DNA of 64,000 nt, taken from NCBI GenBank assembly GCA_963995525.1, contig OZ023206.1:22436871-22500870 (forward strand), read 5' to 3'. How positions within the stretch are numbered: position 1 is the first letter of the stretch; each line of letters opens with the position of its first letter. Positions 35,245-46,069 of the stretch are shown here, piece by piece. Origin of the DNA: Escarpia spicata (Eukaryota; Annelida; Polychaeta; Sabellida; Siboglinidae). Position numbers and translations under genes: made by a program. The notes under the pieces were generated by a model. It had not been told where the DNA came from. It saw nothing but the letters and a program-made list of their open reading frames with translations, and made no database searches.

Positions 35245-35727
35245 CTGCGAAATAGTAAATGTAAACTTTAGTAATGTTACACGAACAGATTTCAAATGGT
35301 TGAGTCGGACGGTCTTGTACAAGTGTGTACCATTGTCTGAAATGTATTCCTTTTTTCTTCAGGTATTTTATTATAATATCTTTGTATCTTAGTTTTTGGT
35401 GATCTGTGTTTTTGTGTCGACGAGCTATTTCTCGAAGAACGGCAAACTTTGGCTTGGGTCATCGTGTTTTGTTCATTGCCCATCCTACGATTTGTTCAAT
35501 TCCCAGACGTAAGGTGTTTAATATATGGACTGCTAACTGATGGCTAGGACAATACAATGTAGGTATTTTGGCGATTCTGCAATTCACTAGTATTTAGCAT
35601 TTTTATTTATGTATTTAATTATTATTTCATTTATTTTTTCATTCACTTTTTCTGATCTCGTTGTGGCCTCCAGAAAAATACCAACGAATCATATTAGCTT
35701 AAGCAAGTGTTCCTATTATATATTTAC
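35245..35727 (-). other. Intron 2 of gene A
   Basis: Phase-1 GT-AG intron (GTAAATA to TTCGCAG). It lacks the 4-kb LINE present in the same intron of B and so shows the empty site near 35340-35350. Confidence 0.85.
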
Positions 35728-36060
35728 CTGCTAGCGACTTGGGCACGGCTTTCGTGCACGTGGCGGGATGCCTGTTGCTTGCCTCTCGGTGTCCTGTCAG
35801 CACCATGCAGGCGGCGAAGAAGGTGATCTGATAGAAGTAGTCGAACAAGACAGCGATCGCAGTGTAAGTGCTAAAGATTCGCACGGAACGGAACTTCGTG
35901 ACTGCCCCGATGCCAATCGACAGAGCGTCCGTAAGGCTTGTGATTGTGATCGACAACGCCGCTTCCGAGAAGGCCTTGCCCATGCGCTCTTCAACGGACC
36001 ACCGGAAGTCCGTCTGACGCCATGCTGCCAGCATGACAAACATGTCGTCGACGCCAATTC
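35728..36060 (-). pseudogene. Patched-domain gene A, exon 2
   Basis: 333-bp exon with both splice sites. With the split Gly codon from exon 1 it begins GIGVDDMFVMLAAWRQTDF. GVDD is the TM4 motif of the sterol-sensing/RND-type core, carrying the acidic pair thought to drive ion-coupled transport. TM5 and TM6 follow (ITITSLTDALSIGIGAVTKF, VLFDYFYQITFFAACMVLTG). No break is seen in this exon. Confidence 0.9.
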
Positions 36061-36978
36061 CTGCCATATGAAGATAATAAACGCAAATAGTAAACGCACG
36101 CAAATACGAATACATTTTTTTCCAAGTAAAACCCATAGACTGGTAGGCCCCTACAAACAAATATGTATATACATAGGTTGTTTAAAGTAAATAAATATAA
36201 TTTACTTTAGACAACCTATGTATTTTATATATTATATCACTAGATACAAAATAAAATAGTAAATTAACATGGCAGTATTCTTATGTGATCTTTTTTGTCC
36301 GTACCAAAAAAGAAGCCCTGTGTTCTACCACAAATAAATTATTTACTGTTATATAAACACCAATAACCAAGCGAACTCAGTTCTGAGAAAAAAAACGTTC
36401 GTCTACGTCAATTCCTGTCATATAAGAACATGTCTATGGATATTGTTATTCCGCTGCTAAATTGTCACTACGTTGTCCAAATAGCGATAGCGCAAATCTA
36501 TTTTACACACACTTCAATGGTTGTTTACTATCCGCACAATCGACTTTAAGCGTTTAGTTATCACATGTAATGATATGCATGACAACATGGCAATGTTCTT
36601 ATTTGATCTTTTTTGTTCGTATCAAACAAAAGGAGTCCTATGTTTTACCTCCAATAAAGTGTTGACTGTTACATATAAACACCAAATAACCAAGCGAACT
36701 CACTTCTGATAAATAAAACGTTCGTCTACGCCTATTACTGTCGTATGAGAACATGTCATTCCAAGGTAAGTTGGGCATTCATGTGGAGAAGAAATAATAA
36801 GAACAAACAGGAGGATGAAAGGGAGTTCATATATTATTATAAAATGTGTATATATGTAATTAATGACAACAAATACACCACGACCTCCAGCACATGTTCG
36901 AATAAGCCTTTGTCAGGGATAGTAATCTTTGTCGAATAATACATCTATTGTTACATTGATGACAGAAATATGACTTAC
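36061..36978 (-). other. Intron 1 of gene A, with a ~320-bp internal duplication
   Basis: GT-AG intron. The segment 36265-36440 (aacatggcagtattcttatg) is repeated at 36570-36760 (aacatggcaatgttcttatt). Intron 1 of B has one copy. A 51-bp hairpin (36171-36221) is shared with B. Confidence 0.8.
36171..36221. repeat. Hairpin in intron 1 of A, conserved in B
   Basis: ACATAGGTTGTTTAAAGTAA pairs with ATTTACTTTAGACAACCTATGT-like sequence around a 7-base loop. The same hairpin, with a few changes, is at 40376-40426. Confidence 0.85.
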
Positions 36979-37970
36979 CAAGTACGAGAAAGGGACTCGA
37001 AGCGACGATGTCAATAAAAGGAACGCCAACATGAAGCACGAGACCAAACGACGAGACTACAGCGAGACCGGCCGAGAGTACACCGAGATTTCCTAGCCAC
37101 GGTTTACTGCGCACCCAATTTGCGCTCATGCAGGACACGATCGAGAAAGTGGTTAGAACGGTGAACAAGATCGAGAACAGCGGAAATACTGCTTCAGCGT
37201 TCCGCTTCAGTTCGTCTTCGAGAGAATGCGTAGTGAACCGCGTTACGATGATGTGCTTGTGTGTTTTGTTAGCGAGGGTTGAAAGGAATGTCTCTAGCCG
37301 TTTTGACAATCTCAGTATTTTTTTTGTCAGACCGCAGGTAGTAGTACAAGGACCAGGCTTTTGCTTTCGTTCCGCCGGCTGTCGTCACTCCACCAATGGT
37401 GTTTCCAAGAAACACTCTCGCATCGACAGATCCGGGTCCTCGCTGAATCGTATGAATGGGATACGATATGTGGCTAAGATTAATATTCATATAATCATGC
37501 AATGTAATAAGCACGTCTGTCGCGTTCTCACACGAACCTGCGCACATATCTCTGTAGTAGTAATTCGTCCTGTCTATGTCCACTATGATACGTCGAATGT
37601 CCAAGTCTAGTTGTTTCACTTCGTTGAAAACTTGAGATGACAAGACGTTCCCATCAGTCTCCTTTGACGTCACGATCATTCTACCGTATTCACCGAGAGT
37701 TGTCATTCTAGTGGCGCTAAACTCTTCTGATCTATCGAATTCGTTGAACAGATGTTGCATAACGGAGCGTTTATCATTTGAGCGGGCACCTTCTGGGGAG
37801 AACAACTTTTCTACGTCATATTCTGAATGGAAGTTGCAGAATCCCGATCCGAGCGCCGCGGTCAAGAGCAGCGGACAAACGAGGAACCATATTGGGTGGC
37901 TGGCGATGAAGCGGCCGTAAACGTAGAAGACTCTACTTAGCGGCTTCTCAATGCAGTCGAACAGCACCAT
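36979..37970 (-). pseudogene. Patched-domain gene A, exon 1 (2-nt frameshift)
   Basis: First coding exon of a PTCHD3/PTR-like multi-pass protein of the patched-related RND superfamily. The N-terminus MVLFDCIEKPLSRVF is followed by TM1 (PIWFLVCPLLLTAALGSGF), a Cys-containing extracellular loop (DMCAGSCENATDVL) and, after a break, TM2-3 (LFTVLTTFSIVSCM, LSAGLAVVSSFGLVLHVGV). After EIVK at about 37300, two bases fewer than in B and C shift the frame, giving a stop within 11 codons. The correct frame resumes as FLSTLANKTHKH. The exon ends VLG|GTAAGT. A conserved tttttcag just before 38026 suggests a 5' UTR intron. Confidence 0.9.
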
Positions 37971-38076
37971 TGTCTATCTTTGTTACTTCACGTTGTCTGT
38001 AGCATGCACGTCAATACTTCCTCATTCTGAAAAAAATATTGTTGTATGTATATTTTATGTATAGATTTGTTTGATG

Positions 38077-38276
38077 NNNNNNNNNNNNNNNNNNNNNNNN
38101 NNNNNNNNNNNNNNNNNNNNNNNNNNNNNNNNNNNNNNNNNNNNNNNNNNNNNNNNNNNNNNNNNNNNNNNNNNNNNNNNNNNNNNNNNNNNNNNNNNNN
38201 NNNNNNNNNNNNNNNNNNNNNNNNNNNNNNNNNNNNNNNNNNNNNNNNNNNNNNNNNNNNNNNNNNNNNNNNNNNN
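38077..38276. other. Assembly gap, 200 N
   Basis: Exactly 200 N, probably a placeholder of unknown true length. It lies at the symmetry centre of the inverted duplication and at the edge of a GA microsatellite, both of which hinder assembly. Confidence 0.99.
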
Positions 38277-38354
<78 letters not shown>

Positions 38355-38405
38355 CATACAGAAATATAGACATACAGAAATACAGACATACAGACATACA
38401 GACAT

Positions 38406-38454
<49 letters not shown>

Positions 38455-38455
38455 G
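38277..38455. repeat. (GA)n followed by (GACA)n
   Basis: About 78 bp of GA, a short ACATAGAAAT-like bridge, then about 60 bp of GACA/CATA tetranucleotides. The same GA-then-GACA order recurs at 45884-46010. Confidence 0.95.
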
Positions 38456-38580
38456 AGGGGGGGCATAAATAAAACATACATCAAACAAATCTATACATCA
38501 AATGTACATCATGTTATTTTTCAGAACGAGGAAGTACTGACGCCCATGCCACAGACACCTTGAAGTAACAAAGACATACA

Positions 38581-39574
38581 ATGGTGCAGTTCGACTGTAT
38601 TGAGAAGCCGCTAAGTAGAGTGTTTTACGCCTACGGACGCTTCATCGCCCGCCACCCAGTATGGTTCCTCGTTTGTCCGCTGCTCTTAACCGCGGCACTC
38701 GGGTCGGGATTCTACAACTTCCATTCAGAATATGATGTAGAAAATTTGTTCTCCCCAGAAGGTGCCCGCTCAAAGGATGAACGCTCCATTATACAAAATC
38801 TGTTCAACGAATTCGATAGATCAGAAGAGTTTAGCGCCACCAGAATGACAACTCTCGGTGAATACGGACGAATGATTGTGACGTCAAAGGAGACTGATGG
38901 GAACGTGTTGTCATCTCAAGTTTTCAACGAGGTGAAACAACTAGACATGGACATTCGACGTATCATAGTGGACATAGACAGGACGAATTACTGCTACAGG
39001 GACCTATGCGCAGGTTCGTGTGAGAACGCGACAGACGCGCTTATTACATTGCATGATGATATGAATATTAATCTTAGCCACTTATTGTATCCCGTTCATA
39101 CGATTCAGCGAAGACCCGGATCTGTCGATGCGAGAGTATTTCTTGGAAGCACCATTGGTGGAGTAACGACAGCCGGCGGAACTAAAGCAAAAGCCTGGTC
39201 CTTGTATTACTACCTGCGGTCTGACAACAATTACACTCAGATTGTCAAAAAGTGGCAAGATAAATTCTTATCAATCCTCGACAACAAATCACACAAGCAC
39301 ATCACCGTAACGCGTTTCACCGCTCACTCTCTCGAAGATGAACTGAAGCGGAACGCTGACGCAGTATTTTCGCTGTTTTCGGTCTTGTTCACCGTTCTAA
39401 TCACCTTCTCTATCGTGTCCTGTATGAGCGCAGATTGGGTGCGCAGTAAACCGTGGCTAGGAAATCTCGGTGTACTCTCGGCCGGTCTCGCTGTAGTCTC
39501 GTCGTTTGGTTTCGTGCTTCATATTGGCGTTCCTTTTATTGACATCGTCGCTTCGAGTCCCTTTCTCGTACTTG
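38581..39574 (+). CDS. Patched-domain gene B, exon 1
   Basis: First coding exon of the best-preserved copy: 331 codons plus one base, fully open. ATG at 38581 gives MVQFDCIEKPLSRVF; the same ATG is kept in A. TM1 is PVWFLVCPLLLTAALGSGF (about residues 26-44). A large extracellular loop follows with an Asn-glycosylation motif (ENAT), then TM2 at about 265-285 (LFSVLFTVLITFSIVSCM) and TM3-4 up to FIDIVASSPFLVLG. The donor is G|GTAAGT (phase 1). A tttttcag at 38517-38524 suggests a spliced 5' leader. Patched-related proteins of this group move or sense lipids at membranes; the substrate here is unknown. Confidence 0.92.
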
Positions 39575-40578
39575 GTAAGTCGTATTTTGGTCACCAATGT
39601 AACAATAGATGTATTATTCGAGAAAAAAGTACTATCCCTGACAACGGCTTACTCGATCATGTGTTGTAGGTCGTGGTGTATTTGTTGCCATTAATTGCAT
39701 ATGTACACATTTTATAATAATATATGAACTCCTTTTCGTCGTCCTGTTTGTTTTTATTATTTCTTCTCCACAAGAATGCCTAACGTGCCTTGGAATGACA
39801 TGTTCTTATACGACAGGAATAGGCGTAGACGAACTTTTTTTTCAGAACTGAGTTCGCTTGGTTATTGGTGTTTATATAACAGTAAATAGTTTACTGGTTG
39901 TAGAACATAGGGCTCTTTTTTTGGTACGGACAAAAAAGATCACATAAGAATATTGCCATGTTGCCGGGCATAACGTTACACGTGATAACTAAACGTTTAA
40001 AGTCGATTGTGCGGGTAGTAAACACCCATTGAAGAGTGTCTAAAGTAGCTTGGCGCAATCGCTCCATGGACAACGTATTGACAATGTTGCAGCAGAATAA
40101 CAATATACTTAGACGGATAGCGACAGGGTGAATACCAGGTACCATTTGTCTATGGCTTTAGAAAGCGGGTGCTTAACGTTGACAATGTTTGTGCAACTGT
40201 ACACATATTGCCAATGGACCCATGTGGAGAAGTTGGACAAATTCACTCTACCCTGTAAACGATATCAATTTTTTATTTATTTATTGAAGTATTTTTATTA
40301 TGTCTATAACTTATTATTTCTTGACTTCTTTAATTTACTATTTTATTTTATATCTATTGATATAATATATAAAATACATAGGTTGTCTAAAGTAAATAAT
40401 ATGTATTTACTTTAAATAACCTATGTATTTTATACCTATTTCTTTGTAGGGGCCTACCAGTCCAGGGTTTTATCTGGAAAAATGTATTCGTATTTGAAAA
40501 AACATGTTATCTGCAATTTGTATTCGTGGTTTCGCATTACTCTAGTCGATTTTTAAAGTGTGTATTTTCATATGGCAG
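39575..40578 (+). other. Intron 1 of gene B
   Basis: GT-AG intron, GTAAGT to TATGGCAG. It contains the single copy of the block duplicated in A and the hairpin at 40376-40426. Confidence 0.88.
40376..40426. repeat. Hairpin in intron 1 of B, conserved in A
   Basis: ACATAGGTTGTCTAAAGTAA pairs with the following TTTACTTTAAATAACCTATG stretch around a short loop. It corresponds to 36171-36221. Confidence 0.85.
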
Positions 40579-40911
40579 GAATTGGTGTCGACGACATGTT
40601 TGTCATGCTGGCAGCATGGCGTCAGACGGACTTCAGGTGGTCCGTTGAAGAGCGCATGGGCAAGGCCTTCTCGGAAGCGGCGTTGTCGATCACAATCACA
40701 AGCCTTACGGACGCTCTGTCGATTGGCATCGGGGCAATCACGAAGTTCCGGTCCGTGCGAATCTTTTGCATTTACACTGCGATCGCTGTCTTGTTCGACT
40801 ACTTCTATCAGATCACCTTCTTCGCCGCCTGCATGGTGCTGACAGGACACCGAGAGGCAAGCAACAAGCATCCAGCCACGTGCATGAAAGCTGTGCCCAA
40901 GTCGCTAGCAG
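40579..40911 (+). CDS. Patched-domain gene B, exon 2
   Basis: 333 bp, open, both splice sites good (GCAG| and |GTAAATA). Encodes GIGVDDMFVMLAAWRQTDF (TM4 with the GVDD motif) through TM5-6 (ITITSLTDALSIGIGAITKF, YQITFFAACMVLTG). The exon length is identical in A, B and C, and the reading phase (1-1) is kept. It completes the sterol-sensing-type half of the protein. Confidence 0.93.
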
Positions 40912-41209
40912 GTAAATATATAGTAGGAACACTTGCTGAGGCTAATATGATTCGTTGGTAGTTTTGTGGAGGCCACAACGAGATCAGAAACAGTGACTAT
41001 AAGTGTATTGTGGATAAATCTTATCGTCATCATCATCGTCATCATCATCCATCCATCCATCCATTGGGCGGCCATAAATATCTGATTGATTACTCTACTG
41101 CACTTTAGGGATTGCGTGGATGTAGGAAAATCATTACAGCAAAAAAATTACCTAGACAGTTGACAGGACAAATTCAGACATACGGAGGACATCTACACTA
41201 AAAATAAAC

Positions 41210-41331
<122 letters not shown>

Positions 41332-41779
41332 AATGAAATAATAAATAAATACATAAATATAAATGCTAAACACTACTGAATTGCAGAATCGCCAAACAAC
41401 GTACAGTGTATTGTCCTAGCCATCAGTTAGTAGACCGTATATTAAACACCTTATGTTTGGGAATCGAATATAATTATTTAAGAGAAATCGGAGGATTGGC
41501 AATGAACAAAACATGATGACCCAACCAAATGTTTGCCGTTCTTCGAACAACAGCGCGTCGACACAAAGGTCGTACCCTGGTGATGATCATGGTTGGGGTT
41601 TTACTACGATATCTAAATTACCACAAAAAGTCGGCAGGTCACGTGGTTCGCATGAACGACATCATGCTTCCAAAACAAACCATATTTTCACAACTATCAG
41701 AAGGAACCAAAACACAGAGATCGCCGAAAACTAAGATACCAAGATATTATAATAAAATACCTGAAGAAACAAGGAACAC

Positions 41780-42632
41780 GATGATGTCGTTTATGCGAAC
41801 CACGACGGCGAGACGTGGGAGCAGACGGAGAAGAGCGTGCGCGTGGCTATGACAACCGCCCTAGACCTCCCCGAAGCTCAAGTGCGCGCCATCAACATCG
41901 GTCGCGCGCACCGAACTGGGGTAAGACCACATTTAAATTTTACATAGGCGGCCATTATAACGTTTCCTTCATTTCCTGCTAAATTTGATGAACACTTTTC
42001 TTGAAAATTTCACAGCATATTTAACCTCCATTGACACAAGTGCTGTGGAAAACTCGTAAAATTCTCATACCTCAGTTTTCAGAAAAATCCACCCAAACCT
42101 GACACCCTTCAATTTCGCCCCAATCTGGTGACGGATTTTGAAATATTGGTGCGTTCTGCAAAATAGCCATTGTGCGAATATGCGAGCGACTAGCGTATGT
42201 TTATTGCTACCTCGTGAAAGATCTAATGTAGTAGTACATTTAGTATTCACTGGACTGACATGTGCCATGCCAAAGTGCTCGAACAAAATTCACACATGAC
42301 ACCAAAACGGTATTTTCAAGGGCACTCTTTCGGCGGGTAATGGCGGACGAATCCTTAATGTGGTCTTACCCCAACTGGCGGCACGGGGACGAGAGGCTGG
42401 ACCATCGTGTTCAAGTTCGAGTCGTTCAAGGACCGCGAGCTGGTACTGCAGGCGGCGAAGAAGAAACGCCTCGTGGCAGCTACGTGAACGAGGACTATTC
42501 GCAGAGGGTCATGGCGAGGCGGAAAGAGCTGCTACCAAAATGATGAAGGCCAGGAAAGAGGGCAACATCGAGTATTTGTCATTTGACAAACTGGTGGTTA
42601 GAGAGCGACATGATGTCGCAAACCGTGGTTAG
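41780..42632 (+). pseudogene. LINE ORF1 (RNA-binding), split by a TIR element
   Basis: The frame starts VYANHDGETWEQTEKSVRVA and reaches LPEAQVRAINIGRAHRTG at 41917. It resumes at 42373 with WTIVFKFESFKDRELVLQAA, EDYSQRVMARRKELLPKMM, KARKEGNIEYLSFDKLVVRE. This is an RRM-like fold plus C-terminal domain, the RNA chaperone of LINE particles. A shift near 42478 changes frame once. The N-terminal coiled coil is missing. Confidence 0.78.
41918..42372. mobile_element. Small TIR element (MITE), 455 bp, AACT duplication
   Basis: The left end GGGGTAAGACCACATT (41918-41933) is the complement of the right end AATGTGGTCTTACCCC (42357-42372). AACT at 41914-41917 and 42373-42376 flanks it. Removing it rejoins the ORF1 frame. 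It has no coding capacity. A 4-bp duplication does not fix the superfamily. Confidence 0.88.
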
Positions 42633-42729
42633 ACAATCAAGTATATGCTGACTATCCTGACAAACGTTTTTTATGATGACTTAACCATGGCGTCAACTAC
42701 ACAACAAAATGACGGGTTAACGCCTCCGT

Positions 42730-45533
42730 ATGATACACCGTTTGATTATAATGAACACTGTTACGAACACGATATTGATACTGATTGTTTGTTGTACAAC
42801 GATTTGCCCACTTAATGTAAATACTACACCCCCAGCACAATTTTCAACAAACTTTAGCAGTGCTGGCAAAAACCAGCCAATCAAACTGAGTATGATACAC
42901 TTTAATGCCCGGAGTTTAAAAGCTAACTTACCCAAGCTTAAAAATACTATCCAAAGCATGGAGTATAAATTTCATATAATTGCTGTATCAGAAACGTGGC
43001 TTAAAGAAAACAGTTGGGACGGAAGTGAAGTAAACTGTAACGATGTCGTATTTTCGGGTTACAAACTGTACTGTAATTCCAGAAAAAACAAACAACGTGG
43101 TGGCGTTGCCATATATGTCTGTGAAACTGTACTTAACAATTGCGAGTCTTCTGATATTTGTTTAAGGAATATATCGTATGCTGTTGATGACTGTTTTAAA
43201 AGCATCTTTATTGAGATACAAATTAGTAAACACGAAAAAATCAATGTCGGTTGTGTGTATAGAGTACCGAATACCAGCATCAGCTAATTTAATGAAAATC
43301 TCTCATTCATACTAGGAAATCTCACCAGCAAAATTGTTTATATATGTGATGATTACCATATAGACCTATTGCACTGCGAAGAGCAAGCTGAATAAAAATA
43401 CTTCATTGATCAAATGTTCAGCTCTGGATTATATCCCTTGATCACCAGGCCCACACGAATAACAAGCACGACTGCTAGTATAATAGATAACATTTTCTGT
43501 TTTAAACTGTGTAGATACAAAATGTGCGGCATTGTTTTAAGCGGAGCGACAGACCATATGCCAATTTTTGTTAACGATGATCCAACATATAAATATAACA
43601 GAACGTTAGACGAGGACTCATTATACAAATTTAAGCATGATTTAAATTATGCAAACTGGGACACTGTAATGAACGAGTCAAACCCTGATTTAGCATTCTC
43701 GCGCTTTATGCAAATACTAAGTAACACTTATAACGATGCTTGTCCTGTAAAAATGACAACATATTCAGGAAAGACAAAAAAGAATGATAAACCTTGGTTA
43801 TCAAGAGGGCTAAAAACGCTTGCATAAAGAAGAATAACATGTACTTAGCGTTTCAAAATTAACAGAAAGCCGCTACTAAAATTAAAAAGATAAGTTAACA
43901 AAATTATTACGTCTAGAAAAGAAAAATTATTACAGAAAAAACTCGACGATTGTAAGACTAATATAAGAGAAACTTGGAAAACTCTGAACAGCATAATAGG
44001 TAAACGAAAATCTGACACAACATATTTGAACAAGTTTCATGTTGGTGAAAACCTAGTAGTATTAGTAAATAAAGAAATAGCTCATCATTTTAACAATTTC
44101 TTCGTCGACATAGGTACTAAATTATCCAACCTCATAGAACCCTGCCCGGGAACAAAGCCAACCGACTTTGTAAAACGTACTGTATCACAATCAATGTATA
44201 TGTCCCCCGTTACTGAGCAAGAAATACTCGAAATTGTGTCTGGGTGCAAAAGTAAAACTTCATACGGACACGATGAAATCAGCATGAAAACAGTTAATCA
44301 TGTAATAAAGGAAATTGTACAACCGCTAAACCACATTTTTAACAGATCTTTGATCTGCGGATCATTTCCAAATGATATGAAATTTGCAAAAGTCATTCCT
44401 ATATTTAAGTCAGGAGATCATTTTAAAGTTTCTAATTATAGACCTATATCTCTCTTATCCCAATTTTCAAAAATACTTAAACAATTGTCAACAAAAGGCT
44501 AATGTCTAAGTAAATTGCAATGCTACGGAATAAGGGGTCTGGCTCTGGACTGGATAAAAAGCTACTTAACCAACCATAGACAATATGTATGCCATAACAA
44601 CAGTAACTCAGAACAAAAGGAAATCAAGTGTGGATTCCTGCAAGGTTCAATCCTTGGCCCGTTATTATTTATTCTGTACATAAATGACATGTGTGAAGTC
44701 TCAAAATTGCTTGATATTATTTTGTTTGCTGATGATACAAACATTTTTTATTCCGCTAGTAACACAGATGATGTAAGCACTGTTGTTAACAACGAACTAA
44801 AACAACTAGACCTGTGGTTCAGAGCGAACAAATTAACGGTTAATGTGAACAAAACACATTTTATAATGTATAACAATAAAAACAACCTAGAACAGATGTG
44901 AATATAATTTTGATTGGGACAAACATTGAGCAGGTATCATATACAAAATTCCTTGGAGTAACCATTGAACAAATCTTAACATGGAGAGAATACATAAAAA
45001 TGGTTGAATCAAAAAGCATAGCAGTTTTGTATAAAACTAGGCATGTTCTAGATTGTGTTATATATCATAATTCACCTTTTGAACAGCATATGTCATATTG
45101 CTGTGAGATCTGGGGAAATACTAATCAATCTAGACTCAGAAAACTATCTATGTTACAGATAAAAGCTATTCGGATTATTTATAACCTTAATTACCATAGT
45201 AATACATCTGTATTTTTCCATCTCTCAAACATGCTTACATTTCATGATTTAATTAAATACAAGACAATCATCATACTTTATAAAAGCAAACAACCGTTCT
45301 TTAAATGGTCGTGTTCAAGCATTATTTTAACCAACGGCAGCTATACACATACATGATACCAGACAAAGCAAACTGTTCTATGTTAAAAAGACAAACACCA
45401 CCCTCCGACAGCTGTCAGTCACCGTCAAGGGTATAAAAACGTGGAACAATTTACCAAATAAATTTACTCAGCTTCCAAGTTTAACACAATTATATAAAAA
45501 ATTCAAGTTGTCATTACTTCCTACATATTTGTG
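42730..45533 (+). pseudogene. LINE ORF2: endonuclease and RT with internal deletion
   Basis: Endonuclease: LSMIHFNARSLKANLPKLKN, IIAVSETWLKENSWDGSEVN, GGVAIYVCE. RT: AKVIPIFKSGDHFKVSNYRP, ISLLSQFSKILKQLS, then directly KLQCYGIRGLALDWIKSYL. The part between, which holds motif A with the first catalytic Asp, is missing (roughly 80-90 residues). Later motifs remain: FLQGSILGPLLFILYINDM, LFADDTNIFY, YTKFLGVTIEQILTW. Several stops break the frame. Confidence 0.87.
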
Positions 45534-45878
45534 AATTGTTAATTGAAGGTGATGTTTTGTTAAACCCATGTATTAGTAACACAAGCACAAAGGTAACAAG
45601 TTTATATATGAGTTGTATATATTATTTTGTAATATATTTATGATTCGTATTTGTATTTATTCAGTTTCTTAGTTTAAGAAGGGCATAGCTACACATAAGT
45701 ATATGACTTCAGCTATGTCCTTTCAGCAGCAGCAGCAAACCATACTGAGCATGTATTATGTTGTTGTTGAGTAAACGTTAATTCATTTCAGACAGTGGTA
45801 CACACTTGTACAAGAACGACCGACGTGGAGAGGAATCATTCGGGTTAAACCAAGCAAGCAGTCAAACTCGCAAAAGCG

Positions 45879-46010
<132 letters not shown>

Positions 46011-46069
46011 GCAATCACTTGTAATGTGTTCGAGTAACACTGCTAAATTTTACATTTACTGTTTCGCAG

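Larger units (their letters stand above)
32050..38076 (-). repeat. Left arm of a large inverted duplication
   Basis: Reverse-complement matches to 38479-49600 are continuous in order: the flank at 32050-32720 (cacattccgacaat, caattaattttaatac), a microsatellite, and all exons and introns of the patched-domain gene. The arm ends at the gap with ATGTATAGATTTGTTTGATG (38057-38076). The exact complement starts at 38479. Protein-level identity between the arms is roughly 87% in a sampled 84-residue stretch. Confidence 0.92.
41779..45783 (+). mobile_element. LINE inserted in intron 2 of gene B
   Basis: Plus-strand non-LTR element with ORF1 (5'-truncated) and ORF2. The empty site is seen in gene A (GGAATACATTTCAG). 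The ORF1 type (RRM-like with a basic C-terminal domain) and ORF2 motifs suggest the CR1/L2/Jockey group. It is interrupted by a 455-bp TIR element in ORF1 and has a deletion in RT. Confidence 0.85.
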
